Shown: one piece after another, positions 49,111-62,577 of the stretch
How the letters are laid out: each line of letters begins with the position of its first letter
Position numbering within the stretch: position 1 is the stretch's first letter
Assembly: GCA_026874595.1 (NCBI GenBank)
Contig: CM049309.1
Span: 14,314,576 to 14,378,575 of the forward strand
DNA length: 64,000 bases
Reading direction: 5' to 3'
Source: Sipunculus nudus
Taxonomy: Eukaryota > Annelida > Sipuncula > Golfingiida > Sipunculidae
Translations under genes and position numbers: made by a program
Notes under the pieces: model-generated
The model's input: only the letters and a program-made list of their open reading frames with translations
Databases searched by the model: none
What the model was told of the DNA's origin: nothing

Positions 49111-49289
49111 TATAGTGGAACTTGTCTGAAAGACTACCTGTCTTATAAGACCACCTGTCTATTAAGACCACTCCTGGCAAACCACATGCATTCACACTGG
49201 TAATAATTGACTGCTCTAGAAAGATCCCCTGTAAATAATGACCACTTTATCAGTCCCACAGATGGCCTTATTACACAGGGTTCACCGTA
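49111..49289. mobile_element. Tigger-type MITE (copy 3) abutting a splice donor
   Basis: TA-TAGTGGAACTTGTCT at the left and ACAGGGTTCACCG-TA at the right are diverged versions of the CAGTGGAACCTGT termini; the interior has CTTATAAGACCACCTGTC. 179 bp. The right TA is five bases from the end of MFSD14 exon 5 (49295). Confidence 0.7.
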
Positions 49290-49294
49290 CTTAC

Positions 49295-49409
49295 CAAGCC
49301 ATATGCTGCACTTCTGTCTTCTTCTGTGGTGACGTCAGCCACATACGCAAAAACGACGCTGAAGGTCACTGCAAATATGCCGGAGATGGAGATCATGGCG
49401 AAGTACCAC
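49295..49409 (-). CDS. MFSD14: MFSD14 exon 5 (TM4)
   Basis: One leading base completes Met with the previous exon, then WYFAMISISGIFAVTF and SVVFAYVADVTTEEDRS, ending YGL. Human has WYFAVISVSGVFAVTF at the same place. The donor GTAAG at 49294 is followed directly by the end of a MITE (49111-49289), so the intron side of this splice site is transposon sequence from about the sixth base. Confidence 0.95.
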
Positions 49410-49741
49410 CTGAAAACAGCAAATGTTACATATCTGTATGTAGGCAATACAAACAGATGACAAAAATTTATTTGTGTACAACACTGCATGTCTTTAATAC
49501 CAATTATAACGGTGATAAATATAACTACATGAATAGATGAAACAAAATTCAACTACTTTTTTTTCTTACTAATTATAACTAATAATAGTAGAGGAGAAAA
49601 CCCTGTCAAGAGTGGGGTCACTGATAGAAAATATAGTAATAAAATGTTATCACAAATTGAAGTTTGAAATTTCTATAATAAATATTAAGAAAAATAACCT
49701 TTTACTCTTTTGGCATTAGTGTAATTTGACACTGTACTTAC

Positions 49742-49869
49742 ATGGGGCTGAATTTCATCAATGGTATGGGTGCGCAGGTGAACGTGACAGTGATCAGCAA
49801 GAAGGGCTTTCTACCCCAAACATCAGACATAGCACCAATCAGTGGGGCACTCATGAACATCAGCATCCC
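49742..49869 (-). CDS. MFSD14: MFSD14 exon 4 (MFS signature loop)
   Basis: Begins GMLMFMSAPLIGAMSD after acceptor CCACCAG and carries the TM2-TM3 major facilitator signature as GAMSDVWGRK (Asp and Gly-Arg-Lys present), then the TM3 block FTCAPIPLMKFSPM. 42 codons plus two bases; donor GTAAGT gives phase 2. Confidence 0.95.
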
Positions 49870-51268
49870 CTGGTGGCAAAAAGTCACATTAACATGGCAA
49901 AAAACCTGTCACAATATGTCCAACTATGTGAACATAAATATAATGTGACATGAGAAAGGTCAAGCACAGGAGACTATTCCCTGATCAATAATCTTATGAA
50001 TTTATTTTTCCTGGTTGCCTCTACAGTTGGACAAAGTTAGCATTTTTACAATTGTAGGTCTGTGTGTTAAACAGTTTTTCTGTGCTTAAGATATCAAGAG
50101 AAACAATAGCTGTATTTCAAATAACTTTACAGTAATGTGTACCATGAAGAGTTGAGTGACTGAATTTGGCTCAACATGTGAATGCAGGGTAACTTTTTTG
50201 TCTGTCAGTTGATCTGACTCCTATATAGGTATTGATACAAGTGCCATTGCTTTAAATATCAAATTGTGTAGTACCATACTTGTGTCAAAGACATATTATA
50301 CATGAGGTGATTTAAATATTAACCTGACTTTGAAAATGGTATGTGATCTATAACACTGTCCATATTTTACTGATTCTCACTCTTCTGTTCTGTGGACAAA
50401 TGAGACAGTGTTCGTGTGAGGAAACATGATATAAAATGATATATGCTAATATCACAGTGCTGAATTTTTTTTATCCTGATAACCTTATAAACTGTGTGGA
50501 AACTGGTAAATGACAAACAAGGCCTATAGGCTTAATGCAAACGTATGCAATGGTATAAGCATAAGGTATAATCCTCCCCTGATTATATACTTGACCATCA
50601 CTTTAAAATAATGAATAATTTCAGCTTTCTGTTAACTTGGCAAAAAATCACTGAACCAGATTATCTGAACAAACTAGAGAAAGCTGCTATCCTGGGAATT
50701 TCTGTGAAATATTAAACAATCTGGCTTTAATGTTAACAGTTTCCGGGAAGATTTTGATAGGTTTAGTAGCTTTTCCCCTGTAAAATGTCAGTTGATGCAG
50801 ATGGACCACAATAAGCTAGATCTGACAAATTTTGATATGTGACTGATTTTTGTATAAATACTGGTAATGCTAGATTCTGCTGTCTTTGAGATAGTATGGG
50901 TAAATATATGGATGACTGCACCATTGGTGTATACACTAAACAATTATGTTCTGAGGATATATACTAACTGATAATGACAATTACTACACAAAGATTTGTT
51001 CAAGAACAATTTAAACTGTTCTTTTGTTTACAGGTCCAAATAGAAGCAAATCATATATTTTCTCTTATAGAGAAGCTATAACACTGACAATAATATTTTG
51101 TGTACAGGAATCTGACAACAATGTCTATTTAATGAGTATATGTTAAACATTTAAATGTATGCATTTACAAACTGTTCTCCTTCTAAAATGACATAACAGG
51201 TATGCCTTATTTTATAATTTGTTCAACATAGGGCTAAATTATCCCTGACTGAATAAAATTTTCCTTAC
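49870..51268. other. MFSD14 intron, nothing recognised
   Basis: AT-rich unique sequence between exons 3 and 4. Confidence 0.5.
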
Positions 51269-51331
51269 CTTTACTCCTTGTATTAAACCATTCATTAGAA
51301 AGGTGTGGTCTGGAAACGTTTCATTGAGTAC
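51269..51331 (-). CDS. MFSD14: MFSD14 exon 3
   Basis: 21 codons, VLNETFPDHTFLMNGLIQGVK written in two parts VLNETFPDHT and FLMNGLIQGVK; donor GTAAGG. Matches the vertebrate loop-TM2 start with two or three substitutions. Phase 0 at both ends. Confidence 0.93.
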
Positions 51332-51983
51332 CTGAAACAAAATTAAAATAATGCACTAAGGAGGCAAACATGGTTTAAAATGAACAAAATGCTCAAATAG
51401 TGTTCAAATGATTTCATGATTCCAGTACATGGTGATCAGAATATTGTTCTAGTGGCACTTTCTCCCTCTGACATACAAGAGCCTGTCCAGCTGTCAGAGT
51501 GAAATGACTTCATGTGCTGAAAACACTTTTCAACAGCACCGTAAAACTGGATGCCGATGTAAATATTTTGTAATTTTTCACAAAGCCTCATGGCCTTTGA
51601 GTTCTCTGTTACGTAAAATAAACTAGACAACCTGTAAGATGTGTTTGTTATCTAACTAAACATAACAAGATAAAATATTCCATTTTATCACAATATTCCA
51701 TTTTATCACAGCATATTGGTAGATCATATTTGTTTAATTTCTGCTGCACACAGGCAGGTCAGTCACCAGAATATACTTGGATGTCAGTCAAGTCCTGGAG
51801 CACAGGAAATGAACAGCAAGGTTAAAGTTTTACATATATTACATATATGTAAATACATATATATATTAAAGTTTTACATATATAGTTACACATATATACT
51901 TATACACTTTTAGTGACAAATAAAAGTTCTGTGACCTCAGTATGTCCAGGGGTGTCTGTGACCAGATCTGATAATAGACTTAC

Positions 51984-52079
51984 GTTTATGATGGGGTTTG
52001 TCAGGAGACCCCAGGCGAAAAACTCCAGGAAGATGACAACCAAGGCATGGTAGACGCTTGGTTGAAACAAACCTGAGGC
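51984..52079 (-). CDS. MFSD14: MFSD14 exon 2 (TM1)
   Basis: After acceptor CTTCAG (AG 81-80 of 52 kb) the frame reads ASGLFQPSVYHALVV and continues through the TM1 block FLEFFAWGLLTNPIIN; donor GTAAGT at 51983. 32 codons, phase 0 at both ends. PSVYHA and FLEFFAWGLLT are near-identical to vertebrate MFSD14A. Because it begins mid-protein, an upstream exon with the start codon must exist. Confidence 0.93.
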
Positions 52080-52289
52080 CTGAAGACAGAAGAACATAAA
52101 AACATAACCTCCACAAACAACAAGAGATAAAAGAAACATTATATATCATATATATGAGTTTCACAAACAACTTCTATCATCATATACAATAATAAACAAT
52201 ACCAGTTACATAGAACATACTTCATATACGAAAGACTGTGGGCTAGTGGTTTTTTAATATATATGCTACTCATATATAAATCGTATGTA

Positions 52290-52458
52290 TATAGTGAAAT
52301 CTCACAAACACTTGTGGGACCATCCAAACTGGTCATGTTAGCAGGTGTTTGTGTAAGATAGAACTTCTGATGATTTCCAATAGATTGGGATAAAAAAATG
52401 GTCATCTTTGTGAGGTGGTTGTGATGGCCGGGCGGTCATCAGACAAGATTTCATTGTA
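52290..52458. mobile_element. Tigger-type MITE (copy 4)
   Basis: TA-TAGTGAAATCTCAC at the left and AGACAAGATTTCATTG-TA at the right; 169 bp. Interior GTGGTTGTGATGGCC and ACTGGTCATGTTAGC phrases. It lies about 210 bases upstream of MFSD14 exon 2. Confidence 0.6.
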
Positions 52459-55400
52459 TATCATGCATTTTGCATCAGCTGAACTGTTTTCAGATTTTCT
52501 GTGCATAATTTTGTTGCTATTTATATTTCAATTCAAGGATATGCAATAAATGTAAATTTTTACTTTTCAGGATGTTATGATGTCAGATCATGTTTACTAA
52601 ATGTATTAGCATGCATGATGGACAGATATGAAGCAAAGGCAAAATTAGTTATCTGTATATTTTTTTTTTAAATATCAATGTCAGTAGTTGTCACTAGGAT
52701 GGAAAATACACAAGGCCAAATCAACAATGCAAGTAATTTTATGTGCAGGCTTGAAACCTCATTTCAGGTACATTTTAAGTAGGCTTGAATTAATTCATCA
52801 AATTGCCTGTTTGTGTGTAGTTCTGTCTTCAAAATTATGAGTAAAATTCTTTTAAGTGAATGTACCTTTCAGAATTATGAATAATTGTATCCTTTTACTT
52901 CAGTTTTCACTGAACACAAATTAATACCACCATATTTTCATGAAAATTTTGGAAGAAAATTCTTTTACAAGTGGGCTTGTAAATCTTTATATATAAAAGC
53001 TGTGGTGGCCAGTAAATGTTTTAAACATTTCCTCCCCTGTGGCAAATGTTTAAAGCCGACTTTTTTGCATTTATTCAGAATCCAGGGTATACTTACATAT
53101 ATGGCACATGGCATTGATTAACAATATACCAGAACTGGGTTACAGTCCCAAATATTATATAGTCCATCCATGAATATTTGCAAGCCAATTTCATATGAAC
53201 TGCCTAGAATGAAATAAATGGCACCTGAATATAATATTTTGGATGCAAGGACTTATAAAGTTATCCATAATGTTGTGAATAGCTGAATCAACAGATAAGT
53301 TGAGGGAGCAGAACATCTGCCAATAAATAAACCATGAAAAGGATTAACTGGTGTGTTATACACCATGGTCCATGCTGACACAATCCTCAGTCCATTCTTT
53401 ATTCATTAGTCTATATAATAAATAAAGAGAGATTTATACTCATCATGAAAACAAACAATCCTTGATTTCAAGAATAGTGGATATTGTTAATATAACTCAT
53501 AAAGCAAACTAAAAAGCTTGATATAAACCGATTGTTATGTTGATGTAACCTGCATGGCTTCATCTATGAATAACTGCACAGTTTACCACGCCAATATAAC
53601 TGCATCAATAAAAGCAATAAAACCGGGCCTTTCTGAAAACAAACCACACAAGCTGCAGCCTCAGTGAAACTGAATACCTTTGCACAAAGCGATTAATGAG
53701 AAATGTATCATCATCAACATGTCAAATCAGAATTCACTGCTTTTCAAATTATTAGTCATATCAGCAAGTTTCATTAATTATAAACTGCCAACACTTGTTA
53801 GGCTGTCTGGATGAAAAATGAGGATGCTTTTAAATAAATCCCAATTTTGACCTCTGCCATGTCGGTTATGTTTTTTCCTGTGTTTGTTTGTTTGTTTACC
53901 TGTTAGCAGAATTAAAAGTACTAAACTTTGAGAAAGCACAGGCTATAGAAGATACATGTGGTGGGACCAATAATTGATTATAATCCATCAGCTGATGCAG
54001 ACAGTCTGATGATCATTCTTTCATTGCTATAATTGATTACAGGGGTTTTCAAAAAGGTTATGCTTTATAATGATGGAAGGAAAGCTTTCATTTAATTCAC
54101 GTGAACAAACTTTAGATTAATTTAATTTACATCTATGTTTATCACATATATGTACATGTAACCTATAGTAGATATATTAACCAATATGTAGAGCCATATA
54201 TCAACTGAAAGCATGTACAGGTATTTGTGATCAGAAATTTCAGGCATTGATTCTCATCACTTCTCAAAAACCACTAATCACCAATCATTGTTGATGTTAT
54301 GCTGATGATGATTAATTATGACCAAACAAGTGACTCAAACAAGCGACTCCTAACAGTAACACAAGAAGATACCATTAAACTTTTTATGTGGATCTGAATA
54401 TTTTAAAAGGCCAATCTTGTTTGATTATTTATCCTTATATCTCCTGTGCACTTAACTAAATGCCATTCTAGTTGTCTAGAGCTGTGCTGTCAACTGTGCT
54501 TATTAAACTTTTAAACCCATCCAGTAATCTTGTCACATGACTGAACTAACCAAGAACAACTTAAATGTAGGCAAAACCAGTTACCATAAAGTAAATCAGC
54601 AGAAAATTTTTTGTGAAGTACATATGGCGAGATAATGTATAGTTTACCAGGGTCATGACCCTTTCAAAATGTAGGTCAGAGGTCAAGTGGTGTAGCTGAG
54701 GAAGATATGATGGGGATTACCAGTAATAATTTTCTATACAGATCACACAGTACGATCTGTTCTGCTATGGGATGATTAATGGTTTTTTAGAGATATTATC
54801 ACTTAGACTATATAGGTTTATGTCTCTAGATAGTTCTGTTCAATGACTGATACATCATAAAACAAGGCCATATAACCTGTACATGTATGTATCTAGTATA
54901 CACTAACAGGTGTATATATTCTATCCTTTTTCTTCAAACAATAAATGCTGATAAAAGTACGACACCCCAGAAAATATTATTTGTATGGTTCATAAACAAC
55001 ATTGTTGACAATACATACAACAAGAATAACACAACAGTCCTGTATTTTGTATGTATATGTATTCCTTTTATAAAGAGAAGGTTCCATCATAGCACCTCTT
55101 TGTGAAAAGCATGCATGTATTAATTTTAAAAAGCAGGGATGGGATGATTCAAACATTCCTGCTTGAGAACCAGATGTTGGCTACGCCTTGATATATCATA
55201 TGATGATGTGTAATGTTATGGGGGCCTTGTATATGTTATGAACCACACTGAGCAGTGATGGTCCACTTGTGAGGGGACTGCCACAGTAATCTACCAGAGC
55301 GCTAGAACATCAATCAAGTAATGCGAGTTTACCGTGTACTGGCTTATGGGACATTTGCCAAAACAATGACAGAACACACAACCCTGACCATTATAATAAA

Positions 55401-57060
55401 TAATGTAGCTGCTACAAGAATTCTCTAGATAGCTGATCCCTGGGTGATTGCTTCCTCATCCTCCCCTATCCAGCCACCTGAGTATCTATAGCAGACATCC
55501 AAGTGCTCGGACTTTTATAATGATATTCCATATGATCAATATTTACACTGAGCTGAACTGTTACATGGGATCCATGTCCACACTTGACCAACCTGTGGTT
55601 ACAATTTCTCAGTTTCTTCACTATTTTACTGCTGCCCTATGAGGCATCAAAGAGAGAAACAGTTCTCTAACCTAGCTGAAATTACTTACACTGCATTAGA
55701 TCTTAGTGAAAATTAAGTACCACATTTTCTTCCTCTGAAAGAGGCTTTTTTAAAAGGCTGTGACTGGGTCTTACTTTAAGATACATGTTAGGCACTAAAA
55801 TGTTCATCAAGAGAGTGTATGGGTTTCATTTCACATGCCTAATACCCTTTTCAAACAGAAAGTGTAAAGCAATATCAAAACATTTTGGATGTGCACTGAG
55901 CATTTACACAGCAATCCAAAGCATTTTCAATCAGTTTTGGCCAAAACATTTTGTCCGCTAAGAAGGTGGTCTAAAACGGTTTCCAATGTGAATGGAACTA
56001 ACCCATTTGTTTAATGCTGTGTGAACAAAAGATAACGGGTTAAACCTGGTTTGGAAGCAGCAACTAAGCTGGAACATATACAATACATTTGTTACATTGT
56101 TTAACATATAAAAGCTCACCTCCTGCTCTATCAATGTGAACTCACAAAATGTCTTTTTTTGGAACTGATTTATCTGCACTACCAAGAACATTTAAAACCA
56201 TTTGAGTGTTAACGAAAAAGGCGTACAATGCTTGAATTGATGAAAAGTAAAATTATTAAAATCTGATGTCACTGTGCCATTAAAAGCTATTCCTTTCAAT
56301 TGCTACAAACATTTTATGCTGGGGGGGGGGGGGGTAAATGCACAGGGGACTTACAACTCAATAATACTTATCCAAAAATGGCAAACACTTTGAATATTTC
56401 AATGAATAAAAAAAAAGCCTTCAATGAAAAGTACTCAGTGTACCATAAATTACCCATCAATAAAATCTGTCCCCATTTTAAAATTATGCTGCACTGTACT
56501 GGTAAAGTAGGTGACTTAAGTGGTGCATGAAGCCCATTATTAAACCATAACACATACAAGATAATTATATGCTGTTGTTCAGTGTAGGTACACACCAATG
56601 ACTTGCTTATGAATGTGACATCTTGTAAAAAGTGCAACATGTCAAGGATATTGGGCCTGACTAAGGTATGAGAAGTAAACTTATGTTTCAAGGTTCAAGG
56701 GGTGTGACAGGCACTTATGTAGTTCACATGTCAATGGTCCTGATCTGTCTATCAGACATTGTTTACACTGGGTCTCTCTTTGTCTGACAGTACTGGGAGT
56801 GAAATTATGAATGTTCTGCTGATCATAAGCAGGTATTTCTATAAGAACTTGAAGGCTTAAATTATAGTAAACAGATCTTTACTTGCCCTGTGGAATTGAA
56901 GAAAATGAGCTGTGGTCAACAAAAATATTTTATAAGTTCAATTTTCTTGGGAATTATTTCCCTAAAACTTAGGTTTAAACAACAAAAGAAAGAGTAACCT
57001 TTAAAATAAAAAATATATTATCTTGAAAAAAAAATAATGCAGTCCTATAGTTTAACAAGA
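52459..57060. other. Probable MFSD14 intron 1, no gene seen
   Basis: AT-rich DNA. I looked on the minus strand for an exon encoding a basic N-terminus followed by a KDGG-type segment and a donor, and found none. A G14 run lies at 56321-56334. The direct repeats are short and low-complexity. Confidence 0.45.
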
Positions 57061-57445
57061 GCACCACAAACACCCATAATATGCCCGTCATGTACATGGT
57101 GACCTCTAAACCTCAATAATATGCATGGATTTCACTGGAATTTGAACTTAGGGGAGATATTTTATTGATTAACATTTTTGATAAGTTTCATCAAAATCCT
57201 TCTTATTCTTCGTTAGTTATTGCAATGACACCACAGAGTAGCCAAGTGACCCGTGACCTTATTAAATATGTGTGGACATTGCCAATAATCGAACTTGGGT
57301 GAGAAAATCTGTTGGTAAGTAGTTATGGTGAGTTTCGCAAAAATCTATCAAAGCCCCATTGAGTTATAAGTGGTGACACTAAAAGTTAACGGACGGACAG
57401 ACATTGGGTATACCATAAATTGGCATAATACTTCCGTCATATAAA
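57061..57445. repeat. Dispersed GTGACCTCTGA repeat (copy 3)
   Basis: GTGACCTCTAAACC at 57099 and GTGACCTTATTAAATATG at about 57253 mark two units about 154 bp apart. TTATTGCAATGACACCACAGAGTAGCC is shared with the 47.5-kb copy. Right end ACGGACGGACAGACATTGGG then GTATACCATAAATTGGC, as in copy 1. Confidence 0.7.
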
Positions 57446-58360
57446 GGGCATATAAAAAGTCAGACTGCTGATATTTGTCAAAAGCAGTCCTATTTCTATC
57501 CTTGCAGTGTTTCAGGCAAACATTCAAAAAGGTTTCTGTCATACTTAGGTTACATATGATGACTGATGATAAATAACAGATACCCAATGACATACTTAAT
57601 GGCTGAACTGGTTCCAGTCAGGTAACATACCAAAATGTTAGAGGACAATGGCACTAAGGCCAGTCATTTTATATGATAAGCAATCCTGAAAATGTAAGAC
57701 ATTGACCTCCTCTTTGAATCATTTAGTCAGTGCAGTACACTAGCAGGAAATTTATTTAAGTGACCTAGTTCTTTCTCTGAAGCAGGTCATGGGTACAGGT
57801 TTCAAAATTTAATCTGAAATGTTTTAATGTATACAAATTATTCAGAATTACCAGTGCAAATGTTAACTCTGATGACAGCAATGATAAAATCTAGTACTTC
57901 TCATTACAATTCCTACATCTACATAATATTACATCTGGTAATGGTCTAATGGGTTTAAGTCAGTGGATTACAGGGTGCGGAAAATGTTTTCAATGGATTT
58001 GAAACTGGGGCCACACTGTCATAAAGACCAAATATAAAACAGATATCATTTTATGCTCAAAAAGAAAGGGCAGCTTCACAGAATAAACAAAGCTGGGAGA
58101 TGCATGTAGTTGTACTTAATTCTGTTACGTTTTTCTGTCCTCTGTGATCTAAAAGTACTATTTTAACTTATTTGCAAAATTGTTATCAAAAGATTGTTAC
58201 AATATTAACTTTTTGTATGGAAATTTGCATTAACACATACATGCCCATATATACATAAAATTGCAAATTAAATGTATGCACACACAATAATAAAATTGTA
58301 GGCAACATGAAATATTGACTTCAAGATTTCCATAACATCACAGGCCACAAAGCCCTATAA

Positions 58361-58434
<74 letters not shown>

Positions 58435-61400
58435 AAAGAGAAGAAGAGGGGAGAGAGACTGGAGAGTAAGAGAGCAAGTTTTCAAAAAGCTCTGGGCAGA
58501 AGCAGAATTAGCATATGGACTGCACTGCTGCTGTTCAAGCAATCAACAGAACCTTCTACAGCATATCAGTTGCAGAAGCTCTCAGCAAAACCAAACAGCA
58601 AGCTCATATGATCCTAAAACATGCCCCTACTGTACCTGCATAACAACATTACCTTTCCTACACCACTATTTAAAACTGCACTGGCTACATGTCACCTAAA
58701 TATAACTCTACCAAACTGATTCCATGTAGCACATATATATCCCCTGGGCCCTTAACCATTATGCAACATTAATAAAATCAGGGTTCTCCTGCTTCAGTGA
58801 TATTTATATATAACATAAATATTTATATATAACAGAAAATTACATTTCCTTTGCCTATCAAATTATCCTGGCATTTCCTGAAATTTCAGAACCCTTTACT
58901 GTAGTGCAATTAAAGAGTTTCTAAAACTGGTGGCCATGATGTAACAGAAAATACCAGTCTCTAAATGAATTTAAAATTTGATCTTTTTTCTCAGTATTTT
59001 TCAAAAACATGGCTAAATTTAAGTAATAAGAGAAAGATGACAAATTCCATTTTTTGGTTCATTTTCTTGTAATTAAATGCCACACTATTACTTATGAGTT
59101 CTCCAGGTTCTTTGATAAATTACTACAGATAGATATCTTGAGGGGGTACTGATATTCAACTTGTCAAGTGTTAAAATGATCCCATCATAAAATAATCCAA
59201 CATGCAGGACTCAGGTAAAAATATTATTTCTATACAGCAAAATTTGCATTTTCACTTGACTATATAATGGATATTTATTCAATGTAGTTGGAAAAGTGCT
59301 TTTCTATAGTTAATTTGGTTTAAATACAGATGTGTTTGCTTGTGGCAAGAAGAACTACCAGACACCTGTTTATTTCCCTCATTAAATTAAACCACTAACC
59401 TGACTCACCACTCATCAATGACCTGTATCCGAAACGCAGTATTTATCTAACTATATTTACACAAATAAAATACTACATACAGAAGTAGTTACATCTCAGC
59501 TGACACTGATCTAGAAAATTGATCTGTTTGGGATTTGTACAGAACATCATGTATCTGAATATGTATTTAATATGTTCTCTATTCTTACATCTTAGTCTTT
59601 TATTTCATTGTTTATTCATATCCATTTATGGGGACTACAATTTCTGCTTACAGATGAAACACTATGCTACAAAATTTAAGTCTAGGCAGAGGTCCCTTTA
59701 TCACCCCTATGTGTCTGTGAACTTACATATGTACAAATTACCTTAACAAAGTAATATTAATACAAATCAAAAATGTGTGGGTGGGTGAGTCTTTGATAAA
59801 ATAAGTTAAACATTGTGTTGATGTGGATCTACATACAATTGCAGTTTTTTATGTACATCTTTGTCCCAACAAGTCACAAGGAACTGCCATATGGTGGGGG
59901 ATTTTGGTACCATTACGAATAGCTTTATTTGGACTGATCCATCATTTAGCTTTTAAATCATTTAACAGTTTGGTATGGGCATTGGGTAAAGGATTTCAAT
60001 CTGAACGCTTTTTAGGCATCATATTATTAAGGTATCCAACTAATTTCTACACCAAAGAGTATGCAATACGCAAGCAAAATCAAAAGTTAGATTCAATCTA
60101 GCACCTAAGAAAACCATCATGTTAAACAACTGAAAAGTGCCACCACTGCCAAAATTCTATGGTGTAGGTTGTGCAGCTGAACTCTGAATCTGTCATGCAG
60201 TTATAAGTTTATCCTACCAGGTACATATCTTTGTTGTGATGCCCTTTCCCGGGACCCCTGTGAATGCTTTTCCTTGTCATCCAAACACTTTTGTGAGAAT
60301 ATCAGGCTCTTAAAATCTGTGTATCTCCTGTGTTGTATTGCAGCTACTTAAATTCTCATGGGATTCTTTCTACAAGTTCTGAAACCAGAGAAAAATGGAA
60401 ACTTCTTTTGAGAACTTAACCACCAGTCCAAATCAATGCAAACAGAGCCAGAGAAGACTTTGGCATAAATTTATAAATTTAATAAATTTTAGGGGTTAAT
60501 ACAGGACCCTGTAACAAGTCAGAATATGTATAACATAGCACTTAAAAAATCTGCCTACAGTAACCCAAGGGAAACATAAATTTTATACAGATGAAAAACA
60601 GTATCTTCTGCCATTTTACCTGGTTACATTTAGTGACATTTTATATTCAATGTACAACAAAACCTTTTCTTTTCAATTTGCATGTGCAAACTACTAATCA
60701 AGCAACAGAGAAGCCATGCTTATCAAAAATTCAAATATCAATAGAAAGATACCATTTTATATATTTACCAGGCCTTAATACAGCTAAATATTTTAACCAA
60801 TGAATTCAGTGACAGTTACTTGTGACAACCGCACAGATACCATGTTTTGATATTTGCTCTCCGGAAAAAAAAAGATTCCTTTCAATTCTACTCTCTGCAT
60901 CTCAGTTACAACAGTTGTTTCTGAGAATAAAACAGGCACCTGGCCGGTATGTCAGATTGTTACTGAAGGGAGACCACTATCAGAGCATCATGTATGAAAC
61001 AAAAACCACATTACAAAGAAACTGGCCATTTCATCATGCATGCTTTATACTGGAAACTTGCCAAGAAACATTCGCTGTTCTAAGTTTCAACTAACATGTC
61101 AAACTTTTCCATGCATGATTCATTAATATTTAAACATGACCCAGGAGGTCATGTTCCCACCTTTTAATATTTATGTTTCTGTTAGCAGATTAACACAAAA
61201 ACTACTGAAATGACTCTTATGATTCTATGAGGACAGCTTGAACATGATCCAAGGAAGACCTAATTTTATCTGTTGCGGATCTGGAAAAGCTGCTAAATAG
61301 TGGGGTATTTTATCTTGTTGGAGGTATCTCAGGTATGTGCTCTCCTGGTGCCACTCTAGTTTAATGTATAACTGGATGCAAAAGAATAACTGGTTGCGAA

Positions 61401-62577
61401 AGATATAATGTGATTTTGATGGTCCTTGCAGGATTCAAAATCATAAATATAATATATATACTTTTACTTTATAAATGTCATCTTCATAAATTAAAATCCC
61501 AAACTGTACAATTGTTATGTTTATATAAATATAATTCCATTAGTATTGCTCAGAAAAGAGTTTGAAGTCAGTTTAGATTTTTTTTAGGCAAATAAAAAGC
61601 AATTAAAACATTTGATCTTCTTGTTGCAATCATGCAGATTTCTAGGCTTGCATGTGTAATCCTGGAAATGGGGAATAAATCAAGCCATGTTAGACTGTTG
61701 TCATGCTGCCATAATATTATACAGTCTTCATAAAATTTTTTCATACTTTAATAATGTAAAAATATGGATATTTTATAGCAGTCTGAGAACAAAATATTGG
61801 TCAATATTCAATATGATATTTCCCCCAGTAGCAAGCCTTATCCAGAACTTGCTCTGGTTAGACAACTTGATAACATGCTCGAACTATCATAAGGGCTTGT
61901 GAAAAGGACAGCTGCCCAGAGCAGAAATGTTGAAGACATGTTTAGTTCAGCATAACTGAAATCATGCTGTTAACTTATAATTTTATTTTTCAATTTTATT
62001 CTACAATACCACTACAAGGAGATGATAATGACCTCCAAGTCACATCACCAAAGTAACAAAAAAAAACACAACAGATTTGACTGTATAATAATAACTAAAA
62101 ATATTACTTCTTTTAATTTGCACTTGGCCTGACTGTTCAATTATTACAGCTTAACTGATCTTTTGAACACCAGACTTTAACTGTTAATCTAAAATGGGTG
62201 TGAAAATTAAACAAGTAAAACCAGGAAACATACAAGACCTGAGCAGACTCCATCAGTCTTGGAATGTTAGTTTACTTACGGATACATAAAGAATACTGTA
62301 TGTAGGGTGACCCTGAAAATGCCACCCAGTGGAATGACAACTGCCATCAATAGCAACTGATGAGGTTAGGGGACAACATGACAAAGGAAACCTTGAATGT
62401 TATACAACAAAATTTGCAGCTTATGATTTTTTTTCTGCAATGCAGTGTCCATGATTTACAGCTGAATTATTCAATCTCTCTTCATTGCAACCGTCAAATA
62501 CTGATGGTCCATTGCAGTAAACACTGCTGTAAGAAACAGGCAACTTTCATAATTTAACTAGTAATATCTGGCATTGA
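57446..62577. other. No gene seen; contains an (AG)n microsatellite
   Basis: Pure AG dinucleotide at 58363-58431 (about 69 bases). Otherwise AT-rich unique DNA; open frames up to 92 codons (for example 59823-60101) show no known domain. Confidence 0.5.

Larger units (their letters stand above)
33234..52079 (-). other. MFSD14: MFSD14A/B (HIAT1)-like transporter gene, exon 2 to the end
   Basis: Twelve coding exons were read; every junction has GT-AG ends and keeps frame (intron phases in order from 52 kb leftward: 0,0,2,0,0,0,0,2,1,0,1). The product, about 467 residues, follows vertebrate MFSD14A/HIAT1 (490 residues) collinearly from PSVYHA near its N-terminus to the last residues. Family knowledge: a 12-TM major facilitator protein of intracellular membranes (Golgi/ER in mouse) with no settled substrate; loss in mouse gives round-headed sperm. 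Only the hydrophilic N-terminal exon is missing. It was not seen in 52.1-64 kb and probably lies beyond the right edge. Confidence 0.95.

Noticed and set aside
58321-58542. Ser-Leu repeat ORF
   Set aside because: Translation of an (AG)n microsatellite.
59823-60101. 92-codon plus-strand frame as a possible membrane protein
   Set aside because: Hydrophobic residues follow from T-rich DNA; no ATG-supported start, no recognised motif.
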